12,252 nt of DNA. Origin: Nitrospiraceae bacterium. Lineage in GTDB: Bacteria > Nitrospirota > Thermodesulfovibrionia > Thermodesulfovibrionales > UBA1546. Below, piece after piece: positions 1-6,475 of the stretch. Under the pieces are notes generated by a model that was not told the origin of the DNA, searched no databases, and saw nothing but the letters and a program-made list of their open reading frames with translations. Position 1 is the first letter of the stretch, and each line of letters opens with the position of its first letter. The stretch is taken from contig DOHC01000256.1 of the NCBI GenBank assembly GCA_003535475.1, forward strand, positions 1-12,252. The letters run 5' to 3'. The position numbers and the translations under genes were made by a program.

Positions 1-153
1 GTTACCCATAACATGCAGCAGGCGGCAAGGGTCTCTGATTATACGGCATTCATGTATCTTGGTGAGATTGTAGAGTATGACAAGACTGACAGGATATTTA
101 CCGCCCCTTCTAACAGGCTTACGGAAGAATATATTACCGGAAGGTTCGGATAG
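1..153 (+). CDS. pstB: Phosphate ABC transporter ATP-binding protein PstB, C-terminal end (partial)
   Basis: Only the last 50 codons are present; the frame is open from base 1 to a TAG at 151-153. The peptide begins [17 protein letters not shown] and ends [22 protein letters not shown] is the H-loop (switch) region of PstB, whose histidine contacts the ATP gamma-phosphate, and the [12 protein letters not shown] ending is typical of the family. PstB is the cytoplasmic ATPase of the high-affinity PstSCAB phosphate importer. Its stop codon overlaps the AGGAG ribosome binding site of phoU, so the two genes are almost certainly co-transcribed as the usual pst-phoU operon. The Walker A, signature and Walker B motifs lie upstream of the window and could not be checked. 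Confidence 0.93.
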   Translation, partial: VTHNMQQAARVSDYTAFMYLGEIVEYDKTDRIFTAPSNRLTEEYITGRFG

Positions 154-161
154 GAGATAAT

Positions 162-833
162 ATGGCAACTATATTTGAAAAAGAACTGACAGATTTAAAA
201 GGAACGGTCTTAAAGCTCGGTTCAATGGTAGAAAAGGCAATAAGCGACTCAATAAAATCACTTGTTGAGAGAAATTCAAAACTTGCAGCGGATGTTATAG
301 ACAAAGATACTGAGGTGAATGCGCTTGATGTTGAAATAGATGAGGAATGCATAAGACTGATTGCTCTGAGACAGCCCCGTGCAGGTGACCTGAGGCTGAT
401 AACAACAGCCATGAAGATTACAACTGACCTTGAGAGAATAGGCGATCTTGCTGTTGATATCTCAGAGAGAGCATTAGAGCTGAATGAAGAGCCGCAGCTT
501 AAGCCGTATATTGATATCCCTCGCATGGCGGAAATAGCACAGGGCATGGTAAGGGATGCATTGGATGCATTTGTAAAGAGGGACTCTGCCTTGGCGCGTG
601 ATGTGCTCACACGTGATGACCTGGTTGATAACCTTAACTGGCAGGTATTCAATGAGCTTTTATTTTTTATGATACAGGATCCCAAGACCGTCTCCAGAGC
701 TGTTAAGATAACGTACGTATCAAAGTACATAGAGAGGATTGCTGACCACGCAACAAACATAGCGGAGATGGTTGTTTATCTTGTTGAAGGAAAGATTATA
801 AGGCACATGACGCTTCCTGAGAGCAATAAGTAA
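162..833 (+). CDS. phoU: Phosphate signalling complex protein PhoU
   Basis: A 223-residue protein of normal PhoU length. PhoU is a cytoplasmic, peripherally membrane-associated regulator that connects the Pst transporter with the PhoR sensor kinase and limits phosphate uptake when phosphate is plentiful. The protein is all-helical with the family's two pseudo-repeated three-helix bundles. Each repeat carries its metal-cluster motif: DLERIGDLAVD near residues 88-98 and YIERIADHATNIAE near residues 190-203. The conserved RQPRAGDLRL segment (about residues 70-79) is also present. The ATG at 162 follows AGGAG at 152-156, a site that overlaps the pstB stop codon, which implies translational coupling. 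Function is assigned by family; no phosphate-box-like operator can be seen because the operon start is outside the window. Confidence 0.97.
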   Translation: MATIFEKELTDLKGTVLKLGSMVEKAISDSIKSLVERNSKLAADVIDKDTEVNALDVEIDEECIRLIALRQPRAGDLRLITTAMKITTDLERIGDLAVDISERALELNEEPQLKPYIDIPRMAEIAQGMVRDALDAFVKRDSALARDVLTRDDLVDNLNWQVFNELLFFMIQDPKTVSRAVKITYVSKYIERIADHATNIAEMVVYLVEGKIIRHMTLPESNK

Positions 834-872
834 GATTAACGCCGCCTCAATTTAATCTGTTATCATAGTGCT

Positions 873-2288
873 ATGGGAATTCACGACGAAAACAGTCATC
901 TCGAAGAATCTGACAAAAATTATATCTGGCATCCGTTCACGCAGATGAAGGATTGGCTTGAGGAAAAGCCTGTCATTATTTCCGAGGGAAGGGATTGTTT
1001 TATAAAAGATATCTGCGGCAGGTGGTATCTGGACGGTGTCTCCTCAATGTGGGTAAACATTCACGGACACAGAAAAAAAGAAATTGATGATGCAATAAAG
1101 GAACAGATAGAGAGAATTTCCCATTCAACGCTTCTGGGTTTAAGCAATATCCCTGCGATCCAGCTTGCAGAGAGGCTGATAAAGTTACTAAGCCAGTCGT
1201 TAATCGGAAGTCAGCTTCCAAATCCCCCCACCCCCCCCTTAGCAAAGGGGGGCGAGGGGGGATTTAAGGTTTTTTACTCCGACAACGGCTCAACTTCTGT
1301 TGAGGTTGCGCTCAAGATGGCGTTTCAGTACTGGCTGCATAAAGGAGTAACCGGGAAAAATAGTTTCCTCTCGCTGAAGAATGCATACCACGGAGATACT
1401 CTCGGAGCTGTAAGCGTTGGAGGGATAGAGACATATCATAAAGTTTTCAGCCCGCTTTTATTCAAAACGTATAATGCGCCTTCGCCATATTGTTACAGGT
1501 GCGAACTTGGACTCACTTATCCTGACTGCAAAACAGCCTGTCTTAAAAAAAAGGAAGAGATTCTCATAAAGCATTCTTACGAGACTGCAGCAGTTATTAT
1601 TGAGCCATTGGTTCAGGCAGCAGGCGGCATAATAGTTTCGCCAGAGGGTTATTTAAAAGGCGTCAGGGATTTATGCACAAAATATAATGTCCTGATGATT
1701 GCTGATGAGGTTGCAACAGGATTCGGAAGGACAGGAAGGATGTTTGCCTGTGAGCATGAAGGAATAGTTCCTGATATCCTCTGCATTTCAAAAGGCATCA
1801 CAGGAGGTTACCTGCCATTGGCAGCTACAATCACTACAGATGAGATTTACAATGCATTTTCAGGTGAATTCAGGGATCTTAAGACATTCTTTCACGGCCA
1901 TTCATACACGGGCAATCCATTGGCATGTGCAGCAGCGCTTGCATGCCTTGATATATTTGAGAAAGAAGAAACACTGAGGAATCTCAAGCCAAATATAGAA
2001 CTGCTTGAAGGATGGCTTAAGGAAATATCGGAACTCCCCCATGTAGGAGACGCAAGGAATAAAGGGCTTATGTCAGGAGTTGAACTCGTAAAAGATAAAA
2101 ATACAAAAGAGCCTTACGCGTGGGAAGAAAAAACGGGATGGAAGGTTGCATATCATGCAAGGGACAACGGAGTTTTTCTGAGGCCGCTCGGGAATGTGAT
2201 TGTGATAATGCCGCCTTTGAGCATAAGCATTGAAAATCTTAAGCAAATGCTTAAAGTAATCAAGGATGCAATAATTGCCGTAACATAA
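873..2288 (+). CDS. bioA: Adenosylmethionine-8-amino-7-oxononanoate aminotransferase (BioA) with an in-frame repeat
   Basis: A PLP-dependent class III aminotransferase that converts 8-amino-7-oxononanoate to 7,8-diaminononanoate in biotin synthesis, usually with S-adenosylmethionine as amino donor. Visible motifs are WHPFTQM (19-25), DGVSSMWVNIHGH (54-66), SDNGSTSVEVALKMA (136-150; phosphate-binding GS), AYHGDTLGA (171-179), IADEVATGFGRTG (276-288; Asp278 for the pyridine nitrogen) and SKGITGG with PLP lysine Lys307. A cluster of four cysteines (207, 210, 219, 223) matches a known BioA subtype. At 471 residues it is longer than the roughly 430 of E. coli BioA, partly because residues 117-131 are encoded by a 45-nt palindromic repeat. 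No clear Shine-Dalgarno site precedes the ATG. It lies 39 bases after phoU and is followed closely by the OsmC gene. bioB, bioD and bioF are not in the window. The choice of lysine over SAM as donor cannot be excluded. Confidence 0.95.
   Translation: MGIHDENSHLEESDKNYIWHPFTQMKDWLEEKPVIISEGRDCFIKDICGRWYLDGVSSMWVNIHGHRKKEIDDAIKEQIERISHSTLLGLSNIPAIQLAERLIKLLSQSLIGSQLPNPPTPPLAKGGEGGFKVFYSDNGSTSVEVALKMAFQYWLHKGVTGKNSFLSLKNAYHGDTLGAVSVGGIETYHKVFSPLLFKTYNAPSPYCYRCELGLTYPDCKTACLKKKEEILIKHSYETAAVIIEPLVQAAGGIIVSPEGYLKGVRDLCTKYNVLMIADEVATGFGRTGRMFACEHEGIVPDILCISKGITGGYLPLAATITTDEIYNAFSGEFRDLKTFFHGHSYTGNPLACAAALACLDIFEKEETLRNLKPNIELLEGWLKEISELPHVGDARNKGLMSGVELVKDKNTKEPYAWEEKTGWKVAYHARDNGVFLRPLGNVIVIMPPLSISIENLKQMLKVIKDAIIAVT
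1221..1265 (+). repeat. 45-nt C6/G6 palindromic element inside bioA (copy 1)
   Basis: The element reads AAT, C6, AC, a C-run and TT, then a short AGC-containing loop, then AAA, G6, CGA, G6 and ATTT. The two arms can pair almost fully. It occupies exactly 15 codons (residues 117-131, peptide NPPTPPLAKGGEGGF) between helix-forming LAERLIKLL and the conserved KVFYSDNGS strand. A related 45-nt copy lies in aroC at 9047-9091 in the same orientation and frame relative to the coding strand, with 33 of 45 bases and 10 of 15 residues identical by manual alignment. Confidence 0.85.
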
Positions 2289-2296
2289 AAATATAT

Positions 2297-2301
2297 GGAG
2301 G
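2297..2301 (+). promoter_or_regulatory. Ribosome binding site that decides the OsmC-family start
   Basis: A perfect GGAGG lies five bases before the ATG at 2307. The in-frame ATG at 2295 overlaps this site and has only A/T-rich sequence upstream, so 2307 is the preferred start. Confidence 0.75.
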
Positions 2302-2306
2302 AATGG

Positions 2307-2771
2307 ATGGGAGAGGAAAAAGAAACTTTAGGCCTCGCGGGGTATAAAGAGAAGATACCGCCTGTAAACAAGGGCGCTTTAACATGGGAAAAGGAATTAA
2401 TTTTTCATGGCAGAACACAGCGGGGTGAGGAGGTTGATTATGACGCTGAATTCCAGTGGGGATGCTCTCCGACAGAGACTCTCCTCATGAGCGTTGCAGG
2501 ATGTCTTGCAATAGATGTTGTGTCTTTTTTGCAGAAGATGAGGGCAGAAATAACAAGCTTTAAGATTGATTATTCCGGCGAGAGGAATCTCACGCCGCCG
2601 CAATACTATAAGACAATGGAGATGGTCATAAATATCTCAGGGAAAAATATTACTCTGAAAAAGATGGACAGGGCAATATCCCTTTCACAGGAAAAATACT
2701 GCTCTGTTTACCATTCACTGAGAAAAGACATTAAAGTGGATGTGAAATATAATATAACCAATGAGGAATAA
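2307..2771 (+). CDS. OsmC/Ohr-family protein
   Basis: A 154-residue protein of the OsmC/Ohr/YhfA superfamily, small dimeric cytoplasmic proteins; characterised members reduce organic hydroperoxides with a pair of cysteines. The family hallmark CSPTETLLMSVAGCLAIDV covers residues 53-71, with Cys66 at the catalytic N-terminal helix position, and the second cysteine is Cys132 in EKYCSVYHSL (129-138). Both redox cysteines are therefore present, plus an extra Cys53. The GALTWEKELIFHG strand (23-35) and the C-terminal DIKVDVKY strand fit the fold. Start 2307 was chosen for its GGAGG site; 2295 would add four residues. It follows bioA by 18 bases and is probably in the same transcript, with no obvious biochemical link to biotin. 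The sequence is closer to the general OsmC/YhfA branch than to classical Ohr, so the substrate is unknown. Confidence 0.88.
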   Translation: MGEEKETLGLAGYKEKIPPVNKGALTWEKELIFHGRTQRGEEVDYDAEFQWGCSPTETLLMSVAGCLAIDVVSFLQKMRAEITSFKIDYSGERNLTPPQYYKTMEMVINISGKNITLKKMDRAISLSQEKYCSVYHSLRKDIKVDVKYNITNEE

Positions 2772-2812
2772 TTGAAATTCCCTATGGACTTGTTACAGGG
2801 CTATCTTTTTTC

Positions 2813-2880
2813 TGTCATTCCGCACTTGATGCGGAATCCAATTTTTTTTCTGGATTCCCCGATCAAGTCAGGGAATGACA
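2813..2880. repeat. Intergenic double-palindrome repeat (dRS3-like)
   Basis: Two arms of 28 and 30 bases (2813-2840 and 2851-2880) are near-perfect reverse complements of each other, beginning TGTCATTCC and ending GGAATGACA, around a T-rich 10-base centre. Each arm is itself a small palindrome: ATTCCGC/GCGGAAT around ACTTGAT in the left arm, and ATTCCC/GGGAAT around an 11-base core in the right arm. ATTCCC-N-GGGAAT resembles the dRS3 repeat known from Neisseria intergenic elements, and similar sequences are scattered in many bacterial genomes. It fills most of the gap between the OsmC gene and the next gene. Confidence 0.75.
2817..2849 (+). terminator. Possible intrinsic terminator formed by the left repeat arm
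   Basis: A 7-bp perfect stem (2817-2823 with 2831-2837) is followed four bases later by eight T residues (2842-2849). This is the shape of a rho-independent terminator for the pst-phoU-bioA-osmC transcript, although the stem is short and the T-run is not immediately adjacent. It overlaps the dispersed repeat, so termination may be incidental. Confidence 0.35.
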
Positions 2881-2893
2881 AACAGGGGAAACC

Positions 2894-3340
2894 ATGGGCA
2901 AGAAGTCTGTCACACTGCTTTTTCTCTTAATCATTGCACCTGTGGTGATCTATTTCCTCTGGCCGTCTGACGAAAGCCGGATTAAGAAACTCATAAAAGA
3001 AGGCGCGGCAGCAGTTGAGAAAAAAGAGGTTGACAATGTCATGGCAAAGGTTTCATTCAATTATCAGGACAATCACGGGTTCACATATATTCTTTTAAAA
3101 AAGACTCTTGAAATGCAGTTTAAGAAAATCTCAGGAATAAAGGTTGAGTATGAAAACCTCAAGATAGAGGTGAAGGATAAGTCAGCATCAGCTTCTTTTG
3201 ACCTGCGGGTGATTGCAACAATCGGAAATGATACGGGTTATTATATTGGTGACATCAAAAATCCGGTGCGAATGAAACTCTTCCTCGAAAAAGAACGGCT
3301 TAACTGGATTGTTATAAAGACAGAAGGGTTGTCTTTTTAG
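2894..3340 (+). CDS. Small membrane-anchored hypothetical protein, NTF2/SnoaL-like in appearance
   Basis: A 148-residue protein that I do not recognise as a named family. Residues 1-4 (MGKK) are basic and are followed by one hydrophobic segment (about 6-23, ending at FLWPSDE), giving an uncleaved N-terminal anchor or signal peptide with the rest facing the periplasm. The remainder begins ESRIKKLIKEGAAAVEKKEVDNVMAKVS, a helix pair followed by alternating strands (KVEYENLKIEVKD, SASASFDLRVIATIG, RMKLFLEKERLNWIVIKTEGLSF). That order, helices then a curved sheet, is typical of NTF2-like/DUF4440-type folds. This is a fold impression, with no catalytic residues to name. AGGGGAA precedes the ATG at a good distance. 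The gene sits just after the dRS3-like repeat and ends 7 bases from the convergent pdxA stop. Confidence 0.8.
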   Translation: MGKKSVTLLFLLIIAPVVIYFLWPSDESRIKKLIKEGAAAVEKKEVDNVMAKVSFNYQDNHGFTYILLKKTLEMQFKKISGIKVEYENLKIEVKDKSASASFDLRVIATIGNDTGYYIGDIKNPVRMKLFLEKERLNWIVIKTEGLSF

Positions 3341-3347
3341 CCCAATT

Positions 3348-4322
3348 CTATATCTCAAGTCTTGTCGCCATTTTTATTGCCTCAAGCATGCTTGAGGGAT
3401 TGGCAATCCCTTTCCATGCGATGTCATAAGCAGTTCCGTGGTCTGGCGATGTCCTGATAAAAGGCAGTCCGACCGTCACATTCACCCCTTCCTCAAATGC
3501 AATCATTTTTAAAGGAACCAGCCCCTGGTCGTGGTACATGCAGACAACCATATCAATCTCAGCTTTGTATTCTTTACGAAAGACTGTGTCAGGAGGATAA
3601 GGACCCGTTACAGGAATCCCAAGTTTCTTTGCCTCTTCAATTGCAGGGATAATCTCATTTCTTTCTTCATCTCCGAATATGCCTGCTTCGCCTGCATGGG
3701 GATTCAATCCTGCAACTGCAATCCTCGGATTTTCTATCCCCATCATACTGCACGCCTTCTTTGCAAGCTTTATGGTTTTTAATACGCTTTCTCTTGTAAT
3801 CATGTCAGGCACGCTTCTGAGCGGAGTATGTATAGTGACAAGAATCACCTTTAAAGGTTCGCCGACAAGCATCATCGCATAATCCTTGGTGTTTGTAAGT
3901 TCGGAAAGCATTTCAGTGTGGCCATGCCATTTCATGCCTGCCATCTTTAATGCCTCTTTTGAAATCGGCGCAGTGACAATCCCATCAATCTTTTTATTCA
4001 AAGCAAGTTCAACTGCCTTCTTGATATAAATGACACATGCCTTTCCGTTCATGGCAGTTGCCTTACCTTTTTCAAAACCTCCAGATGTTCCCTCATCAAT
4101 AAGCTCAATTGTCCCTATTCCTGATGTGCATTCATCAGGTGATTCGATGATTCTTAATTTCAGAGGAAGGTTAAGCAGGTCTATTGCCTCCTGCATAACA
4201 ATTCTGCTTCCGATTACAACCGGAGCGCAGAAGTCTCTTATCTCAACGCAGTAAAGGGCTTTGGCAATTATCTCAGGCCCGATTCCTGCTGCATCACCCA
4301 TTGTTATCGCAATTTTTTTCAT
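3348..4322 (-). CDS. pdxA: 4-hydroxythreonine-4-phosphate dehydrogenase (PdxA)
   Basis: A 324-residue cytoplasmic enzyme close to E. coli PdxA in length (329). PdxA oxidises 4-phosphohydroxy-L-threonine with NAD(P)+ in the DXP-dependent pathway to pyridoxal phosphate. The start MKKIAITMGDAAGIGPEI is the canonical PdxA N-terminus. The substrate motif WHGHTEML (132-139) and the three metal-ligand histidines are present: His165 in VTIHTPLR, His209 in GLNPHAGE and His264 in MYHDQGLVPLK. RTSPDHGTAYDIA (290-302) is also typical. The frame can be extended upstream to a TTG at 4394, but that adds 24 residues unlike any PdxA, so the ATG at 4320-4322 is preferred. It is a single gene on this strand, convergent with the hypothetical gene and divergent from selB. 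The paralogue PdxA2 (4-phospho-threonate dehydrogenase) is a possible alternative; no kinase or sugar-acid genes nearby support that reading. Confidence 0.93.
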   Translation of the reverse strand: MKKIAITMGDAAGIGPEIIAKALYCVEIRDFCAPVVIGSRIVMQEAIDLLNLPLKLRIIESPDECTSGIGTIELIDEGTSGGFEKGKATAMNGKACVIYIKKAVELALNKKIDGIVTAPISKEALKMAGMKWHGHTEMLSELTNTKDYAMMLVGEPLKVILVTIHTPLRSVPDMITRESVLKTIKLAKKACSMMGIENPRIAVAGLNPHAGEAGIFGDEERNEIIPAIEEAKKLGIPVTGPYPPDTVFRKEYKAEIDMVVCMYHDQGLVPLKMIAFEEGVNVTVGLPFIRTSPDHGTAYDIAWKGIANPSSMLEAIKMATRLEI

Positions 4323-4366
4323 TTGTAAATGTGCCCTTAAATGGTGGCTATAACTGTCTTTCGGCA

Positions 4367-4394
4367 ATATTAAACTGCCTTTGTAAAAGTGCAA
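4367..4394 (-). promoter_or_regulatory. Candidate sigma-70 promoter for pdxA
   Basis: On the minus strand TTGCAC (4389-4394) and TAATAT (4367-4372) are separated by 16 bases, about 45 bases upstream of the pdxA ATG. The match is moderate and the region is AT-rich, so chance occurrence is possible. Confidence 0.3.
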
Positions 4395-4435
4395 ATGCTG
4401 GTACTATATATTAATATCTTACAAGTTCTTAGGGC

Positions 4436-4517
4436 GGGGCTATCCGCTCTACTTCGTAGAGACTTCAGCCCCTATTCTGCAGACCCGTGAATCTTGCCTC
4501 AATCCAGCCATAGCCCC
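4436..4517. other. Structured 82-nt intergenic element with alternative pairings
   Basis: GGGGCTAT at 4436-4443 can pair perfectly with ATAGCCCC at 4510-4517, closing an 82-nt element. The same 5' segment can instead pair with AGCCCC at 4467-4472, enclosing a perfect inner hairpin CTCTAC-TTC-GTAGAG (4447-4461). The two outer pairings exclude each other. It lies between divergent pdxA and selB. It is not a tRNA: no T-loop or anticodon arm can be drawn. It may be a dispersed REP/IS-derived palindrome or a small structured RNA; its strand is unknown. Confidence 0.55.
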
Positions 4518-4534
4518 TTGTAGATTTTTCTTCC

Positions 4535-4564
4535 TTGTCTTACGCATATAAAGCTTACTACAAT
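4535..4564 (+). promoter_or_regulatory. Candidate promoter for selB
   Basis: TTGTCT (4535-4540) and TACAAT (4559-4564) are 18 bases apart. Transcription would begin near 4571, only about five bases before the selB ATG, which has no Shine-Dalgarno site. The promoter and the missing leader fit each other, but both are unproven. Confidence 0.4.
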
Positions 4565-4575
4565 ATAGTGAATTT

Positions 4576-6456
4576 ATGCATTATGTAATACTCGGCACAG
4601 CAGGACACATTGACCACGGCAAGAGCGCATTGGTCAAGGCTCTGACAGGCATAGACCCTGACAGGCTGAAAGAAGAAAAAGAGCGCGGCATTACGATTGA
4701 CCTCGGCTTTGCAGACCTTGTTTATCCTGACGGGCTCACAGCAGGGATTGTTGATGTTCCAGGACATGAGAGGCTTGTAAGGAATATGCTTGCAGGCGCA
4801 GGAGGCATTGATATTGTTATCCTTGTTATTGCGGCGGACGAAGGCATAATGCCTCAGAGCAGAGAGCATCTTTCAATATGCAATCTCCTTAAAATCAAAT
4901 CGGGACTGATTGTTATTACAAAGGCAGACCTTGTTGAAGATGACTGGATAAAACTTGTTTCAGAAGAAGCAAAGGATTTTGTGAAAGGGACATTCCTTGA
5001 AGGAGCTGATATAATCCCTGTTTCATCAAAGACAGGGAAGAATATAGAACTCCTGAAGGAAAAAATCAGAGACGTTGCCTTAACAGTAAAGCCAAAGCTG
5101 ACAGAAGGGATCTTCAGGCTTCCCATTGACAGGGTTTTTACGCTGAAGGGATTCGGCACTGTTGTTACCGGCACTGCCATTTCAGGGAGCATTTCTGTTG
5201 ATGAAACGGTTGAGATACTTCCGGCAAATATAAACAGCAAGGTGCGCGGTCTTCACAGCCACGGAAAATCAATAAAGACTGCGTTTGCAGGGCAAAGGGT
5301 TGCAATAAATGTTTCCGGAGTGGGAAAAGAAAGCCTGAAAAGAGGGGATGTTGTTGTCGTTCCCGGGAGATTTTCTCCTGCAAAGGCTGTAGATGCAAAA
5401 ATAGAACTTATCAAGGATTCACCTGTTTTAAAAAACAGAAGCCTTGTGCATTTTCATTCAGGGACATCTGAAACGATTGCAAGGGTAATACTGTATAACC
5501 TTGAGGAAATAAAACCCGGTGAAGGCTGCTACTGTCAATTGAGGCTTCATGAGCCTGTTATTGTAATGTCAGGAGACAGATACATTATAAGGAGGTTCTC
5601 GCCTGTTGAGACAATCGGCGGAGGAGAAATTCTTGATGCGCATCCGGGCAGGAGGAAGAGAGCCGAGGGGATAGAAGACATGAAGATTTTGGAACTCGGA
5701 ACACTTGAGGAGAAGATTGCAATGAAAATAAAAAAGGCAGGCATAAATGGAATGCCTGTTGCTGCGCTTGAAGGCTGGATAAATGCGGATGTGCCTGCAA
5801 TACAGGATTCGATAAGGGAATTAAAACAAAAAGGCACGGTAATTCAGCATGAAAATATTCTTATCCACGGCGTTGCGGTAAATGCAATCAGGGCAGACAT
5901 TGATAAAATCCTGAATGCCTTCCATAAACAAAATCCCCTGAAAACAGGTATGCCGAAAGAAGAGGTGAGGGCGCAGCTTAAGATTGACCAGAAGATCTTT
6001 AATGCGCTTACAGCAGCAATGAACAATATTGTAATGGACAAAGACCTTATGCACCTTTCATCCTTTAAAGTTTCACTTTCAGAGGTTGATAAAGGCATTG
6101 AGACAAAGATTCTGAATATGCTTGAGCAGGGAGGCTTTCAGCCGCCATTGAAAGAGGAGTTATTAAAGGCTCTTAGCATGCAGCCAAAACAGCTTGATGA
6201 TATTCTCAAGCTGATGGCAAAGCAGGGGAATCTTGTGAGGATCAGTGAAACGATGTATATCACAAAGCCTGTTTACGAAAAGATAATTGATGCGCTGAAA
6301 AACTTCTTCAGCAAAAAGAAGGAGATGACAGTCGCAGAGTTCAGAGACATCCTGAACACTTCAAGAAAATATGCACTTCCAATTCTTGAATATCTTGATA
6401 CGCAAAGGGTCACAATGCGGGCCGGAGATGTAAGGAAGTTTTTGGGGAAAGGGTAA
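4576..6456 (+). CDS. selB: Selenocysteine-specific translation elongation factor SelB
   Basis: A 626-residue GTPase that carries Sec-tRNA(Sec) to the ribosome at in-frame UGA codons next to a SECIS hairpin. The N-terminal EF-Tu-like G domain shows G1 GHIDHGKS (10-17), the switch region [12 protein letters not shown] (36-47), G3 DVPGH (60-64), G4 TKAD (115-118) and G5 SSK (150-152). Beta-barrel domains follow ([16 protein letters not shown] at about 185-200), then the SelB-specific C-terminal array of winged helices that binds the SECIS RNA. The last of these contains the hallmark [14 protein letters not shown] near residue 596. Length is normal (E. coli 614). The ATG at 4576 is preceded by AT-rich DNA with no ribosome binding site. 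selA, selD and selC are not in the window, but their presence in the genome is implied. It is convergent with aroB, 19 bases apart, with no clear terminator between. Confidence 0.97.
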   Translation: MHYVILGTAGHIDHGKSALVKALTGIDPDRLKEEKERGITIDLGFADLVYPDGLTAGIVDVPGHERLVRNMLAGAGGIDIVILVIAADEGIMPQSREHLSICNLLKIKSGLIVITKADLVEDDWIKLVSEEAKDFVKGTFLEGADIIPVSSKTGKNIELLKEKIRDVALTVKPKLTEGIFRLPIDRVFTLKGFGTVVTGTAISGSISVDETVEILPANINSKVRGLHSHGKSIKTAFAGQRVAINVSGVGKESLKRGDVVVVPGRFSPAKAVDAKIELIKDSPVLKNRSLVHFHSGTSETIARVILYNLEEIKPGEGCYCQLRLHEPVIVMSGDRYIIRRFSPVETIGGGEILDAHPGRRKRAEGIEDMKILELGTLEEKIAMKIKKAGINGMPVAALEGWINADVPAIQDSIRELKQKGTVIQHENILIHGVAVNAIRADIDKILNAFHKQNPLKTGMPKEEVRAQLKIDQKIFNALTAAMNNIVMDKDLMHLSSFKVSLSEVDKGIETKILNMLEQGGFQPPLKEELLKALSMQPKQLDDILKLMAKQGNLVRISETMYITKPVYEKIIDALKNFFSKKKEMTVAEFRDILNTSRKYALPILEYLDTQRVTMRAGDVRKFLGKG

Positions 6457-6475
6457 GAAAAAGCAAATAAAAAGT

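Noticed and set aside
134..760. Open frame on the minus strand covering phoU
   Set aside because: Shadow of phoU, a strongly conserved gene on the other strand; Ser-rich product typical of antisense frames.
1221..1265. The C6/G6 palindrome as a CRISPR-like repeat or terminator
   Set aside because: Only two copies nearly 8 kb apart, no spacers or cas genes, no T-run, and both lie in the middle of intact coding sequence.
4323..4394. 24-residue N-terminal extension of PdxA from a TTG start
   Set aside because: The extension does not resemble PdxA proteins, which start at MKK-type residues just before ITMGDAAGIGPE; it would also cover the candidate promoter.
4436..4517. Possible selC (tRNA-Sec) next to selB: 8-bp closing stem and a 6-bp hairpin near the 5' side
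   Set aside because: No T-loop consensus, no anticodon stem with a UCA anticodon, and no long variable arm can be drawn on either strand; only the outer stem resembles a tRNA-Sec acceptor.
6457..6475. Expected bidirectional terminator between convergent selB and aroB
   Set aside because: The 19-base gap is A-rich with no inverted repeat; nothing that could form a stem was seen.
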